Notes: generated from the sequence alone by a model not told the origin. 64,000 bases of DNA from Areca catechu (GCA_021397845.1 CM038053.1:90085157-90149156); one strand, 5' to 3'. Counted from the stretch's first letter, positions 1 to 11,310 are shown. Numbers and translations are program-made.

Positions 1-1088
1 CTAGATGGTGACTTTGGCTAGAACTGGAAATGTTCCCGTGCTACCGGATTAGTGTTTGAACCTACGGGGTCACACACCATGGGGTTTCTTCTTGATTTGG
101 TGGCTTGGGAATGATTAGGAATTGTTCCAGACTCGTTTGACAACAAGTTATCAAAACTGCCATTAGAGTCAACCTGAGGCAAGTCGACTCGAGGCGAGTC
201 GACCCGAGGTGTGTGTCCCATCTGACGGATTTGCTGAAAAATCCAAGAATACTTCACTGATGGCTGTAAGCATTATATCAATCAATGATTGGCATTTCGA
301 GGTTTGAATCAGATATTGTTGCTGAAGTCCGAATGTCTTATAACCTACATGAATCCCAACAGACTCTAAACTTCCTATTAATCTCTCATTCTCTACCCTT
401 TATGGTTTTACTTAAGGTGACTATTTTGGAGTTGAAAAAAAATGAGACACTTCATTCTTGATAAAGCCAAAGACTTTGCTATTCTCTAGTTAGAAGTCTT
501 GCTTGATCTCAAAGAGATTGGGTAGTGAAAGTATTAGGATTTTTGGATTCTTGTGTGCATACCTTCTGTTGAAGGTTTGGGATAGAGTGTTCTAGGAAAG
601 GTTCTTGGGTACTTTGTTCTATCTATTCAGCGGTAGATTCTTTAAGGAGTTGAAGGAGTCCACCGTTGCCACCTGGTTTTCGTAGTGGCTAGCACCTTGA
701 AGGAAGGAGGAGAGTCCCCTTACCCCAGTGTGAACTATCCATAGAGGTAGGATGCTTGTGCTGCTCATAGGGCTATTGCTCATCCTTGAATTACCTTCCC
801 TCCTGGTGATCGTCACCTTGGATAAAAGATTTGTACTTCTTTCTTATTGGTCTAAAGAAATGATCTTCAATACCCTTGTGTGTGATTCAAAGAACATTTT
901 AATGAATTACATGCTTCGCTTGCTTGACTTCATACATGTATTACTATATATGCATAAAGATCTGTGTATGAACCACGATAATTAGATTAACATATGGGAT
1001 AAAATTATTTTATCTCCTTCCGCTACATCATGTAGTTTAGAAAAGTTTTAAATTGAATGTATTGGCACCTACCTATGCTTGCCCAACA
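1..1088 (+). repeat. copia-1 5' LTR, 3' portion
   Basis: This matches 49680-50735 in order over its full length. It ends in CCCAACA and is followed at once by a primer-binding site. Relative to the 3' LTR it carries a short expansion near 180-215 of a GTCGACTCGAGG-like motif. The first 0.8 kb of the LTR lies left of the window. The small open frames here are not genes. Confidence 0.9.
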
Positions 1089-1089
1089 C

Positions 1090-1101
1090 TGGTATCAGAG
1101 C
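1090..1101 (+). promoter_or_regulatory. copia-1 primer-binding site
   Basis: TGGTATCAGAGC lies one base after the 5' LTR end. This is the standard plant primer-binding site, complementary to the 3' end of initiator methionine tRNA, and it primes minus-strand cDNA. Confidence 0.92.
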
Positions 1102-1187
1102 CAAGTTGAATGCATATTTAGTATAATACTTTTGTATGAAATCGGCTTGATATCCTTCACATAGTACTTGGATTAAGGTGGATTAAC

Positions 1188-1290
1188 CATGGCCGTCTGG
1201 TCATAGGAGAAAAGCATGGTTTAAAGGCCATCTCTTCCCATTCAATGGGGTTTTCCTATGCCGTGTAGGAGTGCCACTGTGTCATGACCT
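1188..1290 (+). promoter_or_regulatory. copia-1 structured leader block (shared with gypsy elements)
   Basis: The block is about 90 nt downstream of the primer-binding site. It opens with GGCCGTCTGGTCATAGGAGA, has CATAGGA (1202-1208) pairing with TCCTATG (1254-1260), and encloses CCCATTCAATGGG. It continues into GTGTAGGAGTGCCACTGTG. The same order of motifs occurs after the primer-binding site in copia-3, gyp-A, gyp-C, gyp-F and na-E. A role in RNA packaging, dimerisation or translation is inference only. Confidence 0.7.
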
Positions 1291-1462
1291 TATGAAAAAG
1301 AAGGTGAAGGATTTGATAGAAAAAAATTATTTAATCCATGTTTGTAGATCATAGCTATGTTTAGATGAGATCTAAAAGATGTATGACCTAAGATTTTGAA
1401 AAGTTCAAGTGAAAAGAGATGAATTTTAAAGTTGCTATTTTTAGCCCAAGCAGATGAGCCGA

Positions 1463-2623
1463 TGGTGGGGACACTAGGATCATACATAGATCACTGGATC
1501 CCATATTGTTTATTTAGTCATGTGTCAAAATTTTGAAAGTTTTGTAATTGAGTCCTGTAATAAGTTGAGATTAGTTGATTTGTCTTAACCCTCAACCTTA
1601 GTCTAGTTTTGAGTCCTATACATCAGTTATGAGTCTAGTTTGAGCCCAATTTTTATACAAGAGTGGTGGTTACCCTATTTTGGAGTTCCACCAGGCCACA
1701 TTGAGGAGTCAGAGGCCACTACATCAGTGCATTGGATTTTGTGTGACAACCTAGGATCCAAGATGCTTCCAGAAACCCTAATTCTTTCCAGATATCCTCC
1801 AGATGCCCAGATTCCTTCGCAAATGCCATAGAATATTTCTAAATCTAGAAATCCATGATTCCAGAGGTCCACCTGCATCCAAGCCCAAGAAAATCAAGCC
1901 CAGGCTCCAAGCCAAAGCCCTAACAAAGCAAGATTACATGGAATATTCCTGCTACCAGGCTACCAGGCCACCCCAGCTTCTAGCAGGCCCAAGCCAATGG
2001 GCCAAGCCCCTTTAGGTCAGCACCTTGCTGCCCCTAGAAGCCCAGCACTCCCTCCTAGACATCCTTGAAGTGTTGACCAAGTCTAAGAGGTGTCCTTGAG
2101 TTGACTAGTCAATACATGAATGGAGAAGGAGAAGACTAGGTCAATTCCTAACCTAATGGGGATTTATTTTTCTAACATAGCTAGGAGTGGTTATTTTAAC
2201 TCAAGTATGTAACCCTAGTTAGAGTGCATGGGAGCTCTATATAAACCTCACCCCTCCCCCTCTTGTAATCAATTTTTATTCATGATATCAAAACCCTGGT
2301 GAAATTTATTTGAGCTTGCAAGCTTTTTTTACTTTGTTCTTTTCGTTCTTTGGTTTGTGTTTGTGTTCTCTTGCTTCACCGACATCTACCCTTCCAGTTC
2401 TCCATGTCTAAGTAGCAAACCCAACTTCCAAGCATCAGCCACCCCCAAAGAAGGAGTGCCCTAGGCCGCCGAGCAAGGATATCTTCACCAAGCATCAAGC
2501 TACCCAGCTTCTAAACCCTAACATGATTCCTTCTAAACATAGTTTCCTTTCATTCTCTTACCTGATGTTTTGATTGACCCTTGATGTTTTGCAGGATCCC
2601 CAAGATGTTTCACCTCCCCGAAG
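1463..2623 (+). repeat. na-B LTR1, 5' part (split by gyp-A)
   Basis: This is collinear with 33241-34395 of LTR2. Together with 10920-11310 it gives about 1,552 bp, matching the 1,550 bp of LTR2. A TATATAAA box (2238-2245) precedes a pyrimidine-rich CTCTTGTAATCAA start region. The first bases also occur at the start of the other gypsy LTRs here (TGGTGNGGRCACC type). Confidence 0.9.
2238..2245 (+). promoter_or_regulatory. na-B LTR1 TATA box
   Basis: TATATAAA lies about 30 bases before the conserved CTCTTGTAATCAA segment. The same box recurs in LTR2 at 34016-34023. Position in the LTR and conservation suggest the RNA polymerase II core promoter of the element. Confidence 0.55.
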
Positions 2624-3859
2624 TGATGCGGAACTATATATGCACGCAATTTTTTTTCTTTTTAAATATTAAGCTATATGTTTTAATCCTGAAGATCAGA
2701 CTAAGGAATGATGTAAAAAGTTCTATATAAAATTAAGAAACTAAACATGCAAAACAGGACCTAAAAGTAATAGAAAAAGGGACCGCCGAGGCTATGAAGC
2801 CTTGGTTGGGCTAGTTCACCAACAGTAGGGCTACTAGCAGTAGATGGGGTGTACTTGGCAATGGTTGAGGTGTCTAGTGCAGATTGTACGTGAAGAGGTT
2901 GCTCTCACTTTCGGATGTAGCTAGGAAAACCAGGCCAGAGACTAGTGGATTCCCGGCTTTCTGCTTGGTGGTCCGATTATGGCCCGACTGGAGTCGTTGG
3001 ATTCGTTAGAGTCGAGGGACCTGCAAATATCCTTTCTTGGGTTAGAAAACAAAGCACAGGTGAAGAGTAAATTGAAAAACCAGCAAAGGGAAGACGGGAT
3101 TTGAAGTGGTCGGCTAGGGCTTGGAGATGCAGGTGGAGGTTGGAAGCAGGCGCAGGACTCCACAAAAAAGAAGGGCTCACACAGAATCCCTTTAAGCACA
3201 TAGCAGGTAGCACACAACAATTTAAGAATTCAATATTATTTCATGATAAAAAATTTTATTGATACAAGAGATTAGAGCCCTTTAAATAGACTCTGAGACT
3301 TGGCCCCCAAGTAAGGTTAAAAGAGACTTTACATAGGAATTTTAATCCCCATCAAACTCTAGCTAGAAAACATGGTAAGCTAGGTACAAAAAAATCCCTA
3401 AATACCCTCAATCTCTCACTTGCCTTGGTCGGCCAAAGGTGGTCACTATAGTGGCCGACCAAGGGTGGTGAGCATATGGCCTTGGCGCCACTTAACTCCT
3501 CTCCTGGGCCTTGCCTATCCTAGTTTGCTTCAGGATGCAGTTTAGGGCTTCAACGCTTCGGGCTTGTCTCCCGGGTTTCTGATTTCTTCTCCTAGGCTTT
3601 TGATTTCTCCTCCTTGGCCTTCCAAGATCCTCATAGCTTGAGCTGGCTTGGTCTTCACTTGTATGAGTCATTGGTGGACATGTACTATCCTCCAAAAAAT
3701 TACTAGCTCAACATGAGCTGACTAGTACAGGACTCAAGTAATAAAAAAATAACTTAGATGGACTAAGCCTTTTTTACAAATGGACTCAGATGCTTCTAAT
3801 TAAATCATAGAGGGATGAGAAGCATCTGTCTTATTCTGGTGCCTCTGGTATTCGCACCA
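2624..3859 (-). repeat. gyp-A 3' LTR
   Basis: It is a 1,236-bp direct repeat of 9670-10914 with TG...CA ends. In minus orientation it begins TGGTGCGAATACC. The imperfect hairpin CCGAGGCT-ATGA-AGCCTTGG (2786-2805) lies near the R/U5 end; the other LTR has the perfect version. Confidence 0.92.
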
Positions 3860-3864
3860 ATTCT

Positions 3865-4350
3865 TCAAGGATGTGAGAAACTACACCCTATTGAGTGAAG
3901 ATCAGGCTGGCTCACATAACTCTCCAGGAGGTCTGGGTTGAGGTGCTGCAAGTCCTCTCTAAAAATCCATTTGTCATCTGACTCTAGCCGGCCTTGCCAT
4001 CGGACCAAGTAATGCTGATAGCGGCGACCCCAGGTCGATACGGCTTGATCATCCAGGATACGCTTGATCCGTTCTCCTCTCTCAGGCCAAATAATTGATG
4101 GACACTCTGGGTTAGGGTCACTGACAATGGAAGGAGTAGGTCCAAAGGCCTTACTAGGTATCACTGCCGATTCCCTATACTCAACCAAGTCTGCGATATT
4201 GAAGGTAAAACTAATGCCCAAATATGGAGGCAAATCTAACACATAGGCAATTGGTCCAACCCTTTCTATCATTTTTAAAGGTCCGGCTCCATATGCATGA
4301 AGCTTCTTAACGGTCCTGGGGGGGAACCGCTCAGGCCTAAGCCTAATCAT
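3865..4350 (-). pseudogene. gyp-A integrase C-terminus and chromodomain
   Basis: This is a 161-codon open piece. Residues 1-70 hold the integrase C-terminal beta-barrel (MIRLRPERFPP, then ADLVEYRE). About residues 95-145 hold a chromodomain: RIKRILDDQAV, YLVRWQGRLESDDKWI, EDLQHLNPDLLESY. Chromodomains of chromoviruses bind modified histones and bias integration to heterochromatin (family knowledge). A GGA-to-TGA type stop cuts off the usual tail that in relatives is encoded by the LTR. The upstream frame is shifted, so this is part of a dead polyprotein. Confidence 0.85.
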
Positions 4351-4407
4351 TACAGAATCCCCTACATCAAATTCCTTGGTCCTTCTTCAGGAATTAGCCA
4401 GTTTCTT

Positions 4408-5415
4408 TTATGTTTCGTTACATATGTTTATTTTTTGGCTAATGTCCTTATGCAAGTCTCTAATATGCTGTGCGAATGATTCTATAGACTCTGAGACTCG
4501 TGCATGAACAGGTAAAGGAATCAAGTCAATGGAGCGATTAGACTTGTACCCATGGGCTATCTCGAAAGGACTCTTGCCCATTGTGCTATTCACGGAGCTA
4601 TTATAGGCGAACTCTGCTCTAGGCAATAATAGATCCCAAGTTCCAACGTGTTCACCTACCAGGCATCTAAGGAGGTTTCATAAACTACGGTTCACCACTT
4701 CGGTTTGGGCATCTGTTTGGGGGTGGTAGGCTGTAGAAAACTTAAGCTTGGTCCCTAACAAGTGCCATAGGGTTTTCCAGAAATAACTGGTGGACCTAAC
4801 ATCCCTATCAGACATGATGGTCTTGGGTAGGCCATGGAGTCTAACCACATTATCTAAGAAAAGCTTGGCTACTCTAGATGCATCAAAGGTCTAGAAACAT
4901 GGGATGAAGTGAGCCATCTAAGAGAACCTATCGACCATTACGAAGATAGAATCATGTCTCTTCTGGGTCTTAGGTAATCCTAACACGAGGTTCATACTTA
5001 GATCTTGCCAAGGGTGATTAGGCACTAGTAAAGGTGTGTAGAGACCAGTATTTTGTTTATGCTATTTTGCAATAGCATATGTTCTACACCTGGCTATAAT
5101 CTGAGCAACATGCCTTTTCAATCCTGGCCAAAAGAACTGGTGTTCTATCACTAAGATGGTCTTATTCCTACCAAAGAGACTAGCTAAACATCCAGCATTG
5201 ATCTCCCAAATTAGGAATTCTTTAAGGGAAGTTCTAGGTATACAAAGTCTATTATTTTGGAAAAGGTAGCCATCTTGAATGGTATACTCACTATGGGTTC
5301 TGGATGGTCCTAGCCTGAGGGTCTGGTAAATGTCTCCAAAGTCTGTGCAGGTTTCATATTCATCCTTTAACCTATCAAACCCTATGACTTGGGTGCTGAC
5401 TGATCCTAACAGCAA
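4408..5415 (-). pseudogene. gyp-A integrase zinc finger and catalytic core, broken
   Basis: Two readable pieces, 5062-5415 and 4408-4626, flank a stretch with stops and shifts. The N-terminal HHCC zinc finger is damaged. Where gyp-C has HARGLAGHFG, gyp-A has NAGCLASLFG, so both histidines are lost, and the second cysteine of the CxxC pair is Tyr (ARCRTYAIAK). The core still shows FAYNSSVNSTMGKSPFE-like residues after the catalytic Glu region. The integrase would join cDNA to chromosomal DNA; this copy cannot be active. Confidence 0.82.
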
Positions 5416-5429
5416 AGACCTATGCTTAA

Positions 5430-6737
5430 GGGTGTCTGCTACCTTATTATCTGTTCTGGCATGGTGCTTTAGGACAAAGGTGTAGGTCTGAATGTACTTG
5501 ATCCATTTACTATGACGTGGGTTAAGTTTCTTTTGGGAGTTTAGGAACTAGAGTGCCTCATGATCAGAAAATAAGACAAACTCCTGTGGTAGTAAGTAAT
5601 GTCTCCAATATCTAAGGACTTGAACTACCGCATTAAATTCTTTGTCATAGATAGAGTACTTAAGTTTAGCCTCATTTAGCTTCTCACTGAAGAAGGCTAC
5701 AGGGTGATTTTCTTGACTTAGTACCCCACCTATTCCTACTCCTGAGGCATCACAAGTGACCGCAAACATCTTAGCAAAGTCAGGTAATTTAAGAATGGGT
5801 GCATGGGTCATCTTATCCTTAAGCTCTAGAAAGGCCTTATCAGCTGCTTTGGTCCACTCAAATGTACCCTTCCTATTGCAATCAGTTATAGGTGCGACGA
5901 CCATACTAAAACCCCTAATAAATCTCCTGTAAAAGGTTGCTAGGCCATGGAAGCTACGCACATCATGGACACTAGTGGGTATAGTCCACTCAACAATTGC
6001 CCTAACCTTTTCAGGATCTGCAGAAACTCTCTCAAGAGTGACAACAAAACCTAGGAAGATAACCCTATGTGTCATGAACTCATATTTCTTAAAGTTGGCA
6101 TAGAGGCTATTCTCCCAAGGGTCTAGCATACTATTCTTAGATGATTAAGGTTGTCCTTTTTAGTACAACTATAAATCAAGATGTCATCAAAGTAGACCAC
6201 AACAAATTTTTCGGTATATTCTTTCAGGACTTGGGTCATAATCCTCATGAATGTACTTGGTGCATGGGATAGTTCAAAAGGCATCACAACCCACTCAAAC
6301 AGGCCATCCTTAGTCTTGAATGCGGTCTTCCACTCATCCCCAGGTCTAATCCTAACCCAATGATAGCCGCTCTTAAGGTCTATCTTTGAGAAAACTTTGG
6401 CTCTGGCCATCATGTCTAACATATCGTCCAATTGGGGAATGGTAAACCTATACTTCACAGTTATTTTTTTGATAGCTCTACTGTCTACACACATCCTCCA
6501 GGTACCATCTTTCTAAGGAGTCAGAAGAGCAGGGACTGCACATGGACTCAAGCTCTTCCAAATGAAACCCTTCCTAAGCAATTCTCCCACTTGCTTCTGT
6601 AATTCTTGATGCTCACTAGGGTTCATTCTATAGTGAGGAAGGTTCGGTAAAGTGGCTCCTGGGACTAGATCTATTGCATGTTGATGTCTTAAATGGTGGT
6701 AATTGATCAGGTAAATCATCAGGGTAGACATCCTCAA
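5430..6737 (-). pseudogene. gyp-A reverse transcriptase and RNase H, broken
   Basis: Open pieces at 6513-6737, 6123-6494 and 5548-6129 cover RT then RNase H. RT motifs include LPHYRMNP, a primer-grip region and the catalytic VYFDD (YFDD at 6183-6194). RNase H shows CDASGVGIGGVLSQ and FSDHEAL. In FHGLATFYRRFI the HGLA/FYRRF form resembles chromoviruses such as Reina and Galadriel. Frameshifts near 6125 and 6510 separate the pieces, and a stop follows HEAL at about 5550. The catalytic residues remain but the frame is lost. Confidence 0.85.
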
Positions 6738-6862
6738 ATTCTTTGAGAGCCTCTATAATTTTGGAGGGTGTTCCTTTTAGGTCAGCTCATGTATTTCTTC
6801 GGTGGTCAAGATCCAAATAGGGTTACCCTCAGCAATCTCTCTTTCTAACTCCTTAGCCTTAA

Positions 6863-7260
6863 TTAGATTAACTCTATTTTTCTTGTCCTTAAGGCTACTA
6901 GAACCTCTCTTAACTGGGTCTCTAGGTGGAGTTGGGTGATAACAAACTTATTCCCATGGTAGCTAAATGCACGAACATTGGTTCGACCAAACAGGGTTGC
7001 ATTATGATCAAAAAGCCAAGGTCGACCTAAAATGATACTACTTACTTCCATGGGGACGACATCACACCAAATCTTTTTCTCATAGGTTTGTAGTCTAACT
7101 AAGATTTGGCACCTAGACTTGATCTGGATGGAGGTGGAATCTACCAAAGAAAATTTGTAAGGGCTAGGATGGGGAACTGTAGTCAATCCTAAAGATTTGA
7201 CTATACTAGCAGAGACGGCATTAACACAACTCCCACTATCTATGATAATCTTAAGTACCT
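6863..7260 (-). pseudogene. gyp-A aspartic protease region
   Basis: The retropepsin active site reads IIDSGS, with the DSG codons at 7232-7240. It is followed by the flap-proximal ILGRPWLFDHNA typical of gypsy proteases. In an intact element this enzyme cleaves Gag-Pol. The frame is open from about 7260 to 6863, then a stop separates it from RT. It is bordered by gag (right) and RT (left) in the expected order. Confidence 0.8.
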
Positions 7261-7489
7261 TAACCCCTACCTTAAAAAGGTCTGTAGGATGTTAGTCCTA
7301 CGCCAATCTTCCTTAACTAGGGTTTGGGTTAAGATGCACCTAACCACTCCTAATACGTTCTCAGACTCAGGTTCCTCCTCCTCACCTTCATACTCATCCA
7401 ACAACTAGTCATCAGCCTCATAGATCTCTCCCTCATATTCGGCTTTGGGTTCAGGCTCTTCTTTCTCTAGCTCACTTAAGTGTAGGGCA

Positions 7490-8711
7490 CTAACTAGGCA
7501 TTGGCTAACAAAGTGGCCTGATTTCCGACATTTAAAATAGGTCTTCTAGGGATTGGGACTCTTGTGGATCTCTATAGATTTTTCTCTATCATCTCTACGG
7601 GTCAAAGGATACTAGGCTGGGGTCGACTCGAGTTAGGGTGACTTAGAGTGGGTCAACTCGGATTAGGTCAGCTAGGGCAGGGTCGGCTCTGATGGGACTG
7701 GCTAGCTCCTGGGTACTGACTAGGAATCTAGTGGGCTCGAGTTTTCGATAAACGGGTCCTCTCTAGAAACGCTTATAATTCCTAGCAATCTAGTAGGCAT
7801 GGTCTAGGTCCCTAACTTCTCTCATGTAAAGCTCCCTCTTAATATCATCCCTTAGGCCAGCCCTAAACCTAGATAGAACAACATCCTCAGACTCGTTTAA
7901 GTAACATCGCATGGAATACTCATCAAATTTTACGATGTACTCATCTACACTCTTGCTACCCTGATTCAATCGCTGCCTTTGATCCATTAAATTATAACGA
8001 TATGATGGTGGAACGCATTTCCCTCTAAGCTTACCCTTCATGGCCCTCTAGGTGACTATGAAATCATAACCTCCTAGTCTAAGTGTTCTCTCAACACTAG
8101 CCCAATATAACCTGGCCTCTCGGACCAACTTAAGCTTGGCAAACCTAAACTTACGCTCCTTCAACATATCGTACCACTCAAAATATTGATCAACTTCTCC
8201 CTCCCAATCTATATAGACCTTAGGATCGTGACAACCATCAAAAGTGGGGGCTTCTATCCGTATGTTCTTATATGCTCTATTTTCCTGGTCTATAAAGTCT
8301 TTATTGGGTCTCGTTGGACGAACCTCTGGGACTGGGTCATGACGATGGACTCTCCTAGGTTCAGCCTCAAAGTAGGGATCAGGGTTTGGGATCCTCCTAG
8401 GTTCAGTCTCATAGTAAGGATCTTGACGAGGGATTCTCCTAGGATGGGGAGGTGACTCAAGATCTGGTTCAGGCTGCGACCCATGGGTTCTCTCTAAGGT
8501 CCTTATACGGTCCTCTACCTGATCAAACCTATTGGCTATATGGTCAAGTCTATTATTGATTCGGGTATTAGACTAAGTTATCTGGGTATTCACCAAGGCT
8601 AAGGATTGGGCTAGCTGTCAGTGAGTGCAGTAATCTTGGCTTCAAGGTTATCCATGGGTTCGTCAAAGGTGGAGATGGTGGTTGATATGATGCCCCTGAT
8701 CTAGTGCTCAT
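7490..8711 (-). pseudogene. gyp-A gag (capsid, zinc knuckle), broken
   Basis: The likely start codon is at 8709-8711, giving MSTRSGASYQPP, which resembles the gag start of na-E (MCTRSG) and gyp-F (MTTRSG). A capsid segment (7790-8041) keeps DEYIVKFDEYSMRC and LSRFRAGLRDDIKREL of the retrotransposon gag domain. The zinc knuckle (about 7498-7541) reads YFKCRKSGHFVSQC, so its first cysteine is lost. Several frameshifts and stops separate the pieces. Gag would form the virus-like particle and bind the RNA. Confidence 0.8.
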
Positions 8712-9669
8712 GCAAGACTCAACACTGAGTCGACTACAGTTGCCTAGACCTAGAGCCCAATCAGAATGGGTTGACTCAACTTACACACAACCCAAATCCT
8801 AATCCTTCAATCTGGCCAGGTAAGATGTGGGATGGTGTGAAGCTCCCCCTGCTCTCACAGGGAAACAATTAAAGAACCACCGATCCGCTTAGGTCGTTTG
8901 ACACTGTACCTCTTGCCTAGACACCAATATCTAGTAATAGAAAATGAATTGGGTGCACTAGTCATCCCACAAAGATAGAACCTGACCAATGGGTGTCCCT
9001 AGCCCACTAGGGCAAATTAAGTCTAGTTAATTTTAGATTAGGCTTGGGACCGAATGCAAGGGTTGTGGTTTTGGGCTAAGGAGAGGTTATCAACTGCTTC
9101 CCTTATCTGGTTAATTTGGAGTTTTTTTGATTCTATGTATTTTTTCTTTTTGGGATTTTCTTAAACAGAAAGATAATTATAGATTATGATCTAATATGCA
9201 GGAAATATGCTAAAATTATAGATATGCAAAGATTATACAAAAAAAACCTTGAACTTTTTGAAATCAGTTTTGTTGCCAAAATAGAGCAGAACTGTTCTCA
9301 GGCGGTGTTTCGGCTGTCAGAAAATACACATATCGAAATAATTCCTATGAAAATTCTTGAACTTAATTTGATTTATAGGGAATCCGAAAAAATAAATTTC
9401 ATATTTTTATGAGTTTTACAAGGTAGAAATAATTAAAATAATATGGTATATACTGAAAAAGGTCAAAAATGAAAAAAAACCCTAAGGAACTCTTTGTGTT
9501 CTTCTTCAGGGGTCAATTCACAGTGGCACCCCTACCGTCATAGGAGATCCCGTCGATTGAGAAAGTGGGTTTTGAAGCTCTACTTGTCTCCTATGACCGG
9601 ACGGCCATGGTGAAGCACCCGATTCGAATATCCAGAGAGAACTAAGCCCAAACAAGATCTGATACCAAA
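8712..9669 (-). promoter_or_regulatory. gyp-A 5' leader: primer-binding site, structured block, CCCTAG hairpin
   Basis: No gene lies here. On the minus strand, primer-binding site TGGTATCAGATC (9656-9667) follows the LTR directly. The structured block lies at 9523-9625, with a perfect 9-bp stem of CATAGGAGA (complement of 9587-9595) and TCTCCTATG (complement of 9539-9547). About 0.5 kb further on is the inverted repeat CCCTAGCCCACTAGGG (8997-9012), found in the leaders of all five gypsy-type elements of the window. The stretch between is A/T rich and aligns with the na-E leader. Confidence 0.75.
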
Positions 9670-10914
9670 TGATGTGGAACTATATATGCTTGCAATTATT
9701 TTTTTATATTTTTAAATTTTGAGTTATATGTTTTAATCCCGAAGATCAGACTAAGGAATGATGTAAAGAGTTCTATATGAAAATATGAAACTATAAGCAT
9801 GCAAAACAGGACCTAAAAGCAATAGAAAAAGGGACCGCCGAGGCTGAGAAGCCTCGGTTGGGCTAGTTCACCAACAATAGGCTACTGGCGGTAGTGGGGG
9901 TGTACCTGGCAATGGTTGAATCACCTGGTGTAGATTATACATGAATAGGTCACTCTCACTCCAGAATGCGACCTGGAAAATTAAGCCAGAGACCTGTAGA
10001 TTCCTGGCTTTCTGCTCGGTGGTCCGATTGCAACCTAGCTGGAGTTGTTGGATTCGTAGGAGTTGAGAGACCTGCAAACATCCATTCTAGGGTTAGAAAA
10101 TAAAGCACAGGTGGGGAGTAAATTGAAAAACCAGCAAAGGGAAGATGGGATTTGAAGTGGGCGGCTAGGGCTTGGAGATGCAGGTGGAGGTTGAAAGCAG
10201 GTGCAGGACTCTGGGAAGAAGAAGGGCTCACATAGAATCCCTTTAAGCACACAGTAAGTAGCACACAGCAATTAAAGAATTCAATATTATTTCATGATAA
10301 AAAGTTAACTTGATACAAGAGATTAGAGCCCTTTAAATAGACTCTTAGACTTGGCACTCAAGTAAGGTTAAAAGAGACTTTTCATAGGAATTTTAATCCC
10401 CATCAAACTTTAGCTAGAAAACATGGTAAGCAAAGTAGAAAAAAATCCATAAATCCCCTCCCTCTCTCACTTGCCTTGGTCGGCCAAAGGTGGTGACTAT
10501 AATGGCCGACCAAGGGTGGTGAGCATAAGGCCTTGGCATCACTTAACTCCTCTCCTGGGCCTTGGCTGGCATAGTTTGCTTCAGGCTATAGTTCAGGGCT
10601 TCGGGTTTGTCTCCCGGGCTTTTGATTTCTCCTCCTAGGCTTTTGATTTCTCCTTCTAGGCCTTCCATGATCCTCATAGCTTCAGTTATGTTGGTCTTCA
10701 CTTGAGTTGGCTTGGTCTCCACTTGTATGAGTCATTACTGGACATGTACTAAACTCTGGAAAATAACTAGCTTAACATGAGCTGACTAGTACAGGACTCA
10801 AGTAATAAAAAAATAACTTAGATGGACTAAGCCATTATTACAAATGGGCTCTGTCTCAACCACAGAAGGTTGAGAAGCCTCTGTCTTATTCCGGTGTCTC
10901 TGGTGTCTACACCA
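9670..10914 (-). repeat. gyp-A 5' LTR
   Basis: It is 1,245 bp with TG...CA ends. In minus orientation it runs TGGTGTAGACACC ... CCACATCA. A perfect hairpin CCGAGGCT-GAGA-AGCCTCGG lies at 9838-9857. TATTTAAAG, about 0.6 kb from the 5' end, is the likely TATA region. It is homologous to na-E LTRs throughout. Confidence 0.92.
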
Positions 10915-11310
10915 TGAAGGAGGCTTTCCTTGCCTCCAAGATTGCCCAAATCAGCCATCTAATCAAGGGAACCGAGCTTCGTCTTCCAGGCATCAATCTA
11001 AGAGCCGTGTGACCCCTTCGATTGCAGATTCTTCAAATCACTGATTGGTAACATCCTTTCTTTCTTTTAATTTCTGATTTGATAAAAATGAGATATCCTA
11101 ATCCGGGAGTTTCTCAATTCTCAAGTCCTGGAATTTATTATCTTGCATGAGTTTGCCTGTGATATGATGATTCTTTGCATTGCTACTCCTTATGCTAGTT
11201 TTTATTTTATTTTTGAAATCTAGCCTGCAAATAAAATTATAAAAAAATCATAAAAAAACTAGTTTACTATTTTCATGCACGTATAGCAATCTTAGAGTCA
11301 TCCCACATTA
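10915..11310 (+). repeat. na-B LTR1, 3' part
   Basis: It begins with the TGAAG TSD copy of gyp-A and aligns to 34391-34790. The end reads CCCACATTA where LTR2 has CCCACATCA, so the canonical CA end is mutated. A weak primer-binding site TGGTATTCGAAC follows at 11314-11325. Confidence 0.85.

Larger units (their letters stand above)
2624..10914 (-). mobile_element. gyp-A: chromovirus (Ty3/gypsy) with decayed gag-pol, inserted in na-B LTR1
   Basis: Two LTRs (2624-3859 and 9670-10914) flank a minus-strand gag-protease-RT-RNase H-integrase-chromodomain region. TSDs are CGAAG (2619-2623) and TGAAG (10915-10919), one mismatch. Deleting the element and one TSD restores the sequence found in the uninterrupted na-B LTR2 near 34390. 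An FHGLAxFYRRF-type RT and a chromodomain argue for a chromovirus of the Reina/Galadriel/CRM side rather than Tekay; that lineage call is tentative. Its LTRs are homologous along their length to those of na-E. Confidence 0.9.

Noticed and set aside
1..1088. Segmental duplication with 49680-50735
   Set aside because: The repeat ends at a primer-binding site on one side and follows copia RNase H on the other, so the two are LTRs of one element.
1090..1101. tRNA gene fragment
   Set aside because: Only the 12-base complement of the tRNA 3' end is present, next to an LTR. There is no cloverleaf. The other TGGTATCAGA sites are the same.
10915..10919. Full 5-bp TSD match for gyp-A
   Set aside because: Only four of five bases agree (CGAAG and TGAAG). 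I kept the boundary because the host LTR is restored, but did not count the TSD as perfect.
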